From: Clostridium zeae
GTDB lineage: Bacteria; Bacillota; Clostridia; Clostridiales; Clostridiaceae
Reading direction: 5' to 3'
Length of the DNA: 64,000 bases
Assembly: GCF_017312485.1 (NCBI RefSeq)
Contig: NZ_BMBA01000002.1
Span: forward strand, 1,044,635 to 1,108,634
The translations under genes and the position numbers were made by a program. Positions 48,601 through 54,400 of this stretch are shown here, piece after piece. The stretch's first letter is position 1. Each line of letters begins with the position of its first letter. Under the pieces are notes generated by a model. It searched no databases. It saw only the letters and a program-made list of their open reading frames with translations, and had not been told where the DNA came from.

Positions 48601-51363
48601 AACAAAGCTTTGATTTTCCTTTACTTTACTTACTAGTGGAAGAAAATTTGAAAACATTCCTATGACGTTTTCCAAATCAATATGATTTCTTCCAGATACC
48701 AATGAACCAATCACGATTTTCTCTTGGTCGCTATATTTATGTATCAATACAGTATAAATAGCTACCAAAAGCATGTTCATAGTAATTTTATTTTTCTTTG
48801 CTAACAAATCTAATTTCTCCACTATTTCAGAAGAAACTTCAAAACCAATAGTGTTACCTTCAAAGGTCAACTTTTCAGGCCTCTTGAAATCTAATGGCAT
48901 ATTTAGTGGTTCTATTGGGTCCTTAAGCTGGTTTAACCAAAAAGTCTCCTGATCTTTCATTTTTTCTGAAGCAGCTTCTGTATTCTGCCATACTGCAAAA
49001 TCTTTATACTGCAGCTTCTGCTTTGGTAAGACCTTTCTTTCATAAATTCTTGCAAACTCTTGTACTAGTATCCCCATTGATACACCATCGGATATAATAT
49101 GATGCATATCCAACATCAATACGTGTTTGTTCTGCTCTTCTTTTATAAGTTTTACTCTCAAAAGCGGTGCTTGTGTTAAATCAAAAGGTTGTACAAAGCC
49201 TTCCAGTACTTTTCTTTTTTCTTCTTCCGTTAAGTTTGATCCATCTAAATATTCTAACTTAAAATTCAGCTGTTCCTGTACCTTTTGCCAAATTTGCCCT
49301 TCATAAATTTCAAAGAAAGTCCTTAAGGCTTCATGTCTTTCTATAAGTACATTGAAGGCCATTTCTAATCTTTCTATTTGTAATTGGCCTTGAATTTCCA
49401 TAGCAAATGACATGTTATAGTTTGTACTATCTTCATTAAATTGATTTAATATAAAAAGTCTCTTTTGCGCAGCTGATACAGGATATCTATCCATTTTTTC
49501 TACTGTTTCTATAGGTCTGTATCCGCTTTCTTTTCCATTGTCTATATATTTAGCAATTTCTTCTATTGTTGGTGCGGTAAATATTTCCTTAAGGGGTATT
49601 TCTACATTGAAGCTCTTATGTATTTCTGCAACAAGAGCTGTTGCCTTTAAGGAATGTCCTCCTAAATTAAAGAAATTACTTCTTACTCCAACTTTTCCTA
49701 TACCTAATATCTTTTCCCATAAAGCTGCTATTTTTTCCTCTGTTTCATTTCTTGGTGGCACATAATCCTCTGTTATTTCCATGTTTCGCTTTAGTTCTGG
49801 CAATTCGTTTCTGTTAATTTTCCCATTAGGTGTAAGTGGCATTTCTTCTAGCTGCATAAAATATAATGGAATCATATATTCTGGAAGTTCTCTTGCCAAA
49901 TACTCTCTTAATTTTGTCCTTGATATTTCTCCTTCAGCCACAATATATGCACATAGATACCCATCTTCACCTTCCGTATCTCTTGCCATTACTACTGCTT
50001 CTTTTATGTCATCATAAGTCAAAAGCTTTCCTTCTACTTCTTCTGGTTCAATTCTAAAACCTCTTATCTTAACCTGAAAATCCTTTCTTCCCATATATTC
50101 AATAGTTCCATCTTCCAATCTCCTACCCAGATCTCCAGTATGGTATATGTCACAGCTTTCTCTATCTTTATGAAAAACCGCTTCTGTTTTCTCTTTTTCT
50201 CCCCAATACCCTTTTGCAAGATACTTACTTTTAACTACAATCTCTCCTGCTCTCAAGATTCCAAGTTTCTTCCCTTTATCATTCATTATTAAAAGTTCTG
50301 TCTCTTCTGTAGGCAAACCTAAAGTGATTCCTTCAAAAATTGAATCTTTGTTAAAAAATTGTGCAGAGTTATAGGATGATTCAGATTGTCCATATAAATT
50401 CACTAAGGCTGATGTAGGAAATGATTTTTTAAAGTTTTCTACATCATATCCCCTTATACTTTCTCCACCTAATACAATAAGTCTCAGCTTTGAAAATTCT
50501 TCGTCTCCATTTAAATAATTAGTAAAATATCTATATAAAGTCGGAACAGAATGCCATATGGTAATCTCATTGTCAATAAGCCACTTGCTTACTTCTCCGA
50601 TATTGATTTGCTCTCTAATGTTTAGAGGATATAGGGTTGCTCCACTTAGCAATCCCCCATATATATCCATTACCGCTGCATCATGACTAAAGGCAGAAAA
50701 TAGTGTCAATCTATCCTCTTCTATGATTTTCATATCCTCTTTATAACTTTTAATAAAATGTATTACGTTCCTATGAGTTTGGACTACCCCCTTTGGCCTC
50801 CCTGTGGAACCAGAGGTATATAAAATATATGCTATTCTATCTTCATCACCATCTAAATTATCTTCTAATAGTATGTCTTGAATGGACTTTTTTGTATTAA
50901 TTTTATCTATATTTAATATCTTTACCGAGTGTTTACATTGCTTAACCAAATTTTCTGCTAGTAAAATATTTCTTTCATTAGTTACAATTAGTGATGCTCC
51001 AGAATTTTCTAGCATATACAAAAGTCTCTGCTCAGGATATGTCGGGTCAAAAGGAACATAAATCTTAGAGGCCTTTAAAGCTGCAAGAGTTCCCTCTATC
51101 ATGTTTATGCCATGTTCAAATAATAAGGCAACTCTTTCTACCTCTACCTTCATACTGAAAATCCAGTTTAAGTCTTGCTCTTCCGAAAATCTCCCCCCCA
51201 TATTATCAGGCTGAAGTGTTTCCCTACAGTTATCCATTATCTCAAAAGCTATTTCATTTGCTTTTTCTTCTAGGACCTCATAGGTTATCTCTTTATCTAA
51301 TGACTTTACTGCAATTTTTTGTGGATTTTTTTTCACTTGTTCTTCAAACATCTTTATTAACAT
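36679..51363 (-). CDS. NRPS-2: A-T / C-FkbH(N)-T / C-A-T / C-A-T / C-FkbH-T-TE
   Basis: This 4894-residue megasynthase has five carrier domains. Approximate residues: A4 1-500 (atypical code, NLYGQSESS instead of YGPTE), T4 Ser near 573. C5 625-1055, FkbH N-terminal domain 1075-1262, T5 near 1331 (LGGDSLKA). C6 1388-1820, A6 1832-2330 (residues read D-V-Q-D-I-G-A-I-N, unassigned), T6 near 2371. C7 2425-2860, A7 2870-3370 (D-F-W-N-I-G-M-V-H, the Thr code), T7 near 3411. C8 3467-3900, FkbH 3938-4450, T8 near 4608, TE 4650-4894 (GYSAGGN, GNHFEM). All C domains have HHIISDG. No epimerase is present. Modules 5 and 8 lack A domains. The ATG at 51363 follows AGGAGTG by 6 bases. It starts with A and so must take the C domain at the end of NRPS-1. 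Confidence 0.93.
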   Translation of the reverse strand: MLIKMFEEQVKKNPQKIAVKSLDKEITYEVLEEKANEIAFEIMDNCRETLQPDNMGGRFSEEQDLNWIFSMKVEVERVALLFEHGINMIEGTLAALKASKIYVPFDPTYPEQRLLYMLENSGASLIVTNERNILLAENLVKQCKHSVKILNIDKINTKKSIQDILLEDNLDGDEDRIAYILYTSGSTGRPKGVVQTHRNVIHFIKSYKEDMKIIEEDRLTLFSAFSHDAAVMDIYGGLLSGATLYPLNIREQINIGEVSKWLIDNEITIWHSVPTLYRYFTNYLNGDEEFSKLRLIVLGGESIRGYDVENFKKSFPTSALVNLYGQSESSYNSAQFFNKDSIFEGITLGLPTEETELLIMNDKGKKLGILRAGEIVVKSKYLAKGYWGEKEKTEAVFHKDRESCDIYHTGDLGRRLEDGTIEYMGRKDFQVKIRGFRIEPEEVEGKLLTYDDIKEAVVMARDTEGEDGYLCAYIVAEGEISRTKLREYLARELPEYMIPLYFMQLEEMPLTPNGKINRNELPELKRNMEITEDYVPPRNETEEKIAALWEKILGIGKVGVRSNFFNLGGHSLKATALVAEIHKSFNVEIPLKEIFTAPTIEEIAKYIDNGKESGYRPIETVEKMDRYPVSAAQKRLFILNQFNEDSTNYNMSFAMEIQGQLQIERLEMAFNVLIERHEALRTFFEIYEGQIWQKVQEQLNFKLEYLDGSNLTEEEKRKVLEGFVQPFDLTQAPLLRVKLIKEEQNKHVLMLDMHHIISDGVSMGILVQEFARIYERKVLPKQKLQYKDFAVWQNTEAASEKMKDQETFWLNQLKDPIEPLNMPLDFKRPEKLTFEGNTIGFEVSSEIVEKLDLLAKKNKITMNMLLVAIYTVLIHKYSDQEKIVIGSLVSGRNHIDLENVIGMFSNFLPLVSKVKENQSFVDFLKDMKKVMEEAYSYQEYPFDKIVEKTNRRIDLSRNPIFDTMLVFHNEIDPNMNWEIEGLKFLGRELRNQGTSLDFKMDIYIGNKGQLNGYLQYNKKLYREETMESFTKYFRALIKNVLQSPDKLIREVELFEKEEKKKLKEKQKENIQQQGTEEILTVSATFTAEPIKEYIQWWGKKFGTKVSVEFTGYNQVFQELLNDESLISKSIGKKLLLIRFEDWIRNNTDSDVEKCKKLESNFTECIEILKNNVRNNSYLVALFPISTHLDYNDTIMSYLEVLNIRWKKSLDSLENIQLIDLTSLAERCSIKEVFDPIKDKAGHLPFSDSFYAAIGTKIAEELYSSEELKIENYTEEELLKLPIYNDFEEIISKTLYVAPEKESEKKLVEILLEILPVKNIGIEDDFFALGGDSLKATVLMSKIFKNFQVELSLKDIFEDSKVRTMAEKIDALEKKNYSTIPSIEERAVYPLSSAQKRIYLLQQFEKDSSSYNMPGAVTIEGKIDKEKVSSIFRSLIQRHEALRTSFELIGGEPVQIIHKIVDFTLEYIDRAEYQEVDDIGEFIKSFDLTKAPLLRVMLVKCKEEKHLLIYDMHHIISDGISMNILVKEFVELYEERELVKLPIQYKEYAVWQNDGFGKGAIKKQEKYWLDKFSGEIPVLKLPTDYPRPSLQSFEGDRIDFKIDSICTKKIKDNAVETGTTLYMILLAVCNILLSKYSGGEDIIIGSPIAGRKHDELQNVMGMFVNTLGMRNFPIGNKSFRQFLEEVKENAMEAYENQEYPFEELVNKLDLERDISRNALFDVMFSMQNMNVASKSIEGLKFTPKLLKNNIAKFDLTISAEEIDGSIAISIEYCTKLFRRETIEKIGEHFTNILMESTKALDIKISEIDMLSSEEKQEILQFSNNKMEEYNKEKKLHQLFEEQVEKTPNKLAMVIEEKEYTYAEINKKANQLARKLRETGITANVIVGILAERSVETIIAILGILKAGGAYLPIDPEYPEERITYVLEDSGVGIVLTDPKLKEKISFKGKIINLQDTTLYKGKDENLENVNTDKDLAYIIYTSGSTGEPKGVLIEHRNIVNQIIGLKSICKFDSSLRYALLYKLTFDVSVQQIFVCLTSGAKLFVPSEETRNNMNQFWQFIDKNRINIIDTVPSFAEAMIESRDVKQNIQFEYFIIGADTFSKNLYDRLKDAFSIKQIINAYGPTETTINAALYPCKETELDKTVPIGRPLPNYTIYILDKYNNLVPVGMPGELCIGGKGVGRGYLNKPELTTEKFITNPFNEGERIYKTGDLAKWLPSGNIEFLGRIDNQVKIRGFRIELGEIESQILRHNAVKEAIVIDRKDETGNKYLCGYFISDKEITASVLKDELTKVLPDYMIPTYLMKLEKMPLTSNGKINRKALPKPEEDLERNIKYVAPENELEEKLSRIFNEVLNKEKIGRMDNFFELGGHSLKAILLGAKIHKVFNVEVPLKEIFKTPTVGKLATYIQNKKMEEYSSIEAVEERQYYPVSSAEKRLFTLNQFEKESIGYNMPGAIRMQGQLDRDKLEKAFNSLIKRHSTLRTSFEVLEDEIVQIIHEDVEINIEYMEVKEDKVAIIAKNFIRPFDLSVAPLLRVKLLCTSENQYVLLFDMHHIISDGVSMEILIKEFAKLYGSKELLPLKIQYKDYSVWQQQLIKDYTMNDHEKYWLDKFSREIPILNLPTDYMRPSMQQFEGDRVTFKLNKESLERLKDIAVTCQATTYIVLLAAYNVFLAKYSGQEDIIVGTPIAGRNHADLQDVIGMFVNTLAMRNFPEGDKTFFEFLEDVKRNSIEAYEHEQYQFEELVEKVEIRRDISRNPIFDTVFVMQSGEEEKIEVEGITFSPYELEKRISKFDLTLSAMEAQDGLYMDIEYSTKLFKRETIERMKEHFIKLIEEIIEDKDKKISEINLLLEVEERKLISLLDNREVEYPKKKTIQKLFEEQAERVPDQIAVICGEKSITYRELNERANQLAYRLREKGVKADSIVGIQIDRSIEIIIGMIGTLKAGGAYLPMDPTYPKDRIQYMMEDSKINIVLTMHSVNNDVVFEGEKVYLDEEESYSINKKNPVSINTTEDLAYIIYTSGSTGKPKGAMIEHKNVVRLMKNEKMLFDFTEADTWTMFHSMCFDFSVWEIYGALLYGGKLVIVKKEVAQNTKEFLQLLKKEKVTVLNQTPTAFYNLCNEEEKVLKKELSLRYIIFGGEALKPGMLKAWREKYPNTELINMYGITETTVHVTFKKIREEEIEKNISNIGKPIPTLSMYIMDKNMKLQPLGVPGEICVGGDGVGRGYLNRVELTEEKFVQNPYVKGERLYRSGDLARVLSNGELEYLGRIDQQVKIRGFRIELGEIETQLLRLKDIKDVVVLHKAEASGDGYLCGYIVSERELSVAELRAHLSLKLPDYMIPAYFVQLEKIPLTSNGKVDRKMLPEPKEGIVSNKAYVAPKNKMEEKLATLWQEALGLERVGMKDNFFELGGHSLKAANLVAKIHQSFNVEVPLKEIFKAPTMEGLADYIKYAKESQYLSIQKADKQEWYPVSSAQKRLFALHQSNIDSTSYNMSFGMQIKGKLDNERIESTFKKLIERHEALRTSFEMKEGEVVQKVKEKIDFEVEYIDILTLLEKDIKEENEIAKLIEEKVQKISADFVQPFDLSKTPLLRVKLVKEEDESYKLMVDLHHIISDGVSMGILMQEFVELYEGKELPELKLQYKDFAVWQNSSLVSKKLTEQEGYWTEAFKKVIEPLNMPLDFERPENLTFEGRNLSFEVSSETVEALNNLAKEKRSTLNMVLLSMYSILLNKYSDQEEIVMGSLVAGRRHMDLDRIMGMFANFLPIKANIDKNQSFEEFLEEMNYNITEVYDNQEYPFEKIVEKVNAVRDRSRNPIFDTMMIFHNEIDNNLNWEIQGLKFTSYSLKNETVPLDFKVDFYMSEKGELKGYLQYNINLYKEETMKRFIQHFNSLMNTFLKNPKQRIAEIELFEKEEKAQLEKRQKKTVKGTEETISLAVSATFTSEPIKEYVQWWGRQFGQQIQVEFAAYNQVFQELLTPTSLLSTNKGLNLLLVRMEDWIRDDKNNDVEKCKKLERTFTEFIEVLKNKNREIPYFVGVFPLSTHLKHSEVVLNYLEVLNVRWREALKEQENIHLIDFTELGNNYSIQEIFDPVKDKAGHLPFSDSYYAAMGTDIARKIYSWKKQPFKVIVVDCDNTLWKGVCGEDGTLGVKVEEPYKNLQKLLLQKNREGMLLAICSKNNEEDVWEVFEKNPGMILKKEHFIEWRINWKAKSENIKELATALNLGVDSFIFIDDSPMECAEVMTNCPQVLTLQLPKEEKKITRYLRHVWALDRFKVTKEDLNRTQMYMQERKRQLASETGLSLSAFLEGLKLKMSMKLLEKDQYSRVAQLTQRTNQFNLSTIRRTEIELETLIAEENMTCWVVEVADRFGEYGLVGVVITKEEAKTLYIDTFLLSCRVLARGIENAIMTGLKRYCLEKDITTIEARYYPTAKNKPFLEFIEKTKWKKKEENKTYTEFKLSIEEIPDAIDYIDFYYNQGYVKVEQKEIETEKIGEQQQVIESENIEEIVGVGKIASEYVAAAVESKDYEESYDWDIELVNEEKLLYKNQLLPLKYYTGRALLEIPIHDLQEEKIERAVYVAPIGLIEEKMVKIWYEILGVENIGIVDDFFKIGGDSLKAIIMVSKVHKEFNIELPLKEVFENPTIRHIASCISKMQFSGELKDNSVEQALILLNEKKEKNIFLFPPIIGYGISYKYLSNLIKDSSVYALNFIEGKDAMDHYVRLLCSVQKEGPYMLLGYSAGGNVAFEVAKELEKRGYEVSDVILFDSYKKDRKGNLKKEDIQMSVDNMINALKADGAFAKNLNSEVVIENIADKVEGYEGYINELVIEGTIKADIHFIKAGDNYLIPGIEDTRDGWRKNTTGEFLIYEGFGNHFEMINPGYAEKNQKILRTIYNKFK
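38016..39552 (-). other. Full FkbH-type glyceryl-loading domain inside NRPS-2 (module 8)
   Basis: In place of an A domain there is an FkbH N-terminal domain (VSATFTSEPIKEYVQWW to DKAGHLPFSDSYYAAMGTD). A HAD phosphatase follows with DxD motif VVDCDNTLWKGVCGEDG, ICSKNNEEDV, the Lys-containing segment INWKAKSENI and FIDDSPMECAEV. The GNAT-like end contains WVVEVADRFGEYGLVGVVI and LSCRVLARGIENA. FkbH proteins of polyketide pathways dephosphorylate 1,3-bisphosphoglycerate and place glycerate on a carrier protein. All visible motifs are intact, so T8 is probably charged with glycerate in cis. Confidence 0.88.
47578..48141 (-). other. FkbH N-terminal domain without HAD part (module 5)
   Basis: About 188 residues (VSATFTAEPIKEYIQWW to DKAGHLPFSDSFYAAIGTKI) are close to the N-terminal part of the FkbH domain at module 8 (roughly 60 percent identical by eye). 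The reading frame then passes directly into a carrier domain (LGGDSLKA). The HAD and GNAT parts are absent, with no frameshift. The domain may dock the module-8 FkbH or T5, so that loading happens in trans. Confidence 0.85.
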
Positions 51364-51411
51364 ATACGTCACTCCTCTCTTTAAATAACCTTTTACTACG
51401 GTAACCTAAAC

Positions 51412-54400
51412 TTAAACACACTCTTCTACAATTACATCTGGTGACTCTACAAGATCTTCAAGCAAGTCTACATATTCCGTCATCATAAATTCAATTCTCG
51501 CTGGCTTAAACAAATCACTCAAATAATTACAATTCACTTGTATTCCATTTTTGTACTCAATGATATAACAAACAATATCAAACTTCACATCTTGTACTTT
51601 TTCTGTATGATATGCTTCTAAGCAACTTAATTCTTCACGATCACTCTGCCCCATATTCAGCATATTAAAAAATACAGATATCTCAGGATATTTTATTTTC
51701 AATTCATCTAAAATAAACTCTAGAGGATAATTTTGATATTCTAGCGCTTTTAATGTATTTTCTTTTACTTTGTTTATTAAATCATTAAAGTTTAATTCTG
51801 TATTTATTTTATTTCTAAGAACAGTTGTGTTTATAAAATATCCTATAACATTTTGCAAACTTTCATGTTCTCTTCCTGAACCTGCTGTGCCTATAAGAAT
51901 ATCTTCTTGTCCAGTTAATTCAGATAGATAAATACTGAATCCAGTAAGCAACACAACAAAAATACTTGTCTGATGTTCCTTAGCTAAATTTTTTATCTTA
52001 TCTTTTAAGTCTTCTGATATGAAAAAACTATAAGCTGAACTTCTTCTTTCTGTCTCATTTTCATCTGATTTATTAACTGGAAGATTCAAAGGTAAAAGTT
52101 GTCCTGATAGCTGCTCCAGCCAAAATTCTTTTGCTTTCTCCATCAGCTTATCATCTGCTATATGTTGGTTTTGCCATGCTGCAAAATCTTTGTATTGTAT
52201 ATTAAGCAACGGTAACTCTTCTTTTTTTCCAATCTTATATCCTTCATACAATAGATAAAATTCTTTTCTTAAGACTTCCATAGATGAACCGTCTGATATA
52301 ATATGATGCATAGAAAAAATCAGATCATATTCTTCTTCTTTTACTTTTAACAAGGTTACCTGCAAAAGAGGAGCCTTCTCTAAATTAAAAATCTTTGTAG
52401 CCTCTTCTTTAAATATCTGCTCTCTTTTCAGTAATTTCTCTTCCTTTTCAATAAAAGATATATCCATACTATTTAAAGAAAATTTCACAGTATCTTCAAC
52501 AATTTGCACCGGTTCTCCATCAACTGTAGCAAACCTTGTTCTAAAACTCTCATGTCGCTGAATGAGATCTTTGAATACTTTATAGATTATGTCTTCTTCT
52601 ACTTTTTCTAAAATAGTTACACGACCTGGTAAATTATAAGCAATATTTTCTTTTTGCAATTGATTTATAATCCATAATCTTTTTTGCGCATTCGAAAGCT
52701 CATAATATTCTTTCTTTTCTATTTTTTTTATTTCCTCAAAAGCTACTGTTTGTCCATCTTGAAGTTTTTCAGCTAAAATTTCAATAGTTGGGGATTTGAA
52801 TAGCTCTTGTAAGCTAAGCTTTATTGAAAATTCCTTGTGAATCATATTCATAACCTTTACTGCTTTTAGTGAATGTCCTCCAAGTTCAAAAAAATTATCT
52901 TTAACTCCAACTGTATTTATATCAAGAACTTCTGCAAAAATTTCAGATAATCTTTCTTCTATATCATTTCGTGGTGCTATATATTGTGAATTGACTTCTA
53001 AAGCAGTTTCAGGTTTAGGTAAAGCCTTTTGATCAACCTTACCATTGGTTGTTAATGGGATGTCCTCTAATTGCACAAAATAAGATGGAATCATATAGTT
53101 TGGAAGCCTTTGCAGTAAATACTCTCTTATTTTTGATGGCGCTAGCGACTCTTTTGCCGTAAAATAGCAACATAAATATTTGTTTTCACTGTTGTCTTCA
53201 TTCACTGTAATTACAGTATCACTTACCATTTCATAATTTAAAAGTTGCTTTTCAATCTCGTCTATTTCTATTCTGAAACCTCTTATTTTTATCTGTTTGT
53301 CCATTCGTCCTAAAAATTCAATATTTCCATCTGGTAACCATCTTGCAAGGTCCCCTGTTCTATATAATTTTTCATCTGCAGTAAAAGGATTATCTATAAA
53401 TTTTTCATAAGTCAAGGTTTCTCTATTTAAATATCCTCTTGCTAGACCATCCCCACCTAAACATAACTCTCCTGGTAGTCCAATAGGCTGCAATTTATTA
53501 TATTTATCTATTATATAAGCAGTTGAATTACTAATAGGTTTTCCAATAGGTATGTTTTGATCAACCTCATCTAAAATAGGGAACCAGGTAGAAAATGTAG
53601 TATTTTCAGTAGGTCCATATATATTGCTAATACATAGCTGTTTACAGTTTCTTTTTACTTCCAGCATATGCTTAGGTGATGTGGCCTCTCCACCTACCAT
53701 TAAGTATTTAAGAGTATTGAAAACACCTGGATCTTCTTCAGATATTTGATTGAATAAAGCTGTGGTAAGAAAAAGTATAGTTATTTTGTTATTTTCTAAA
53801 TATTTTCTTAATCCTTTAGTGCTAATAAGAGTTTCCTTACTTATAAGATATAAAGTTGCTCCATTTAAAAGACTTCCCCATATTTCAAAGGTAGACGCAT
53901 CAAATACTACTGCTCCAGCCTGTAGTATTCCATCATCTTCTCCAATAGATACATAATTTGTATTTTTCACCAGCCTTATGATACTTCTTTGTTCTATCAT
54001 TACGCCCTTTGGAACACCTGTACTTCCAGAAGTATACATCACATAAGCCAAATCTGTTGGTTTGTTTACATGTTTAGGATTATTATATTTTTCATAGAAA
54101 ATTTCATCATTTTTTAAATCTACTTTTATTCCTTCAAATTTTACTTCTTCTCTTAGCTTCTGTTCCATGAGTAAAATATTTACACCGCAATCCTTCAACA
54201 TATATTCAATTCGTTCCCTTGGATACTCAGTATCAATAGGTAGATAAACTCCTCCAACCTTCAATATAGAAATTATTGCAAAAATCATTTCTATTGAGCG
54301 ATCTGCATATAATCCTACAATTTCTCCAGGTTTTACTCCCTTTTCAATGAGTACCTTTGATAGAGCATTGGCTTTTTCATTTAGTTCCACATACGTAAAT

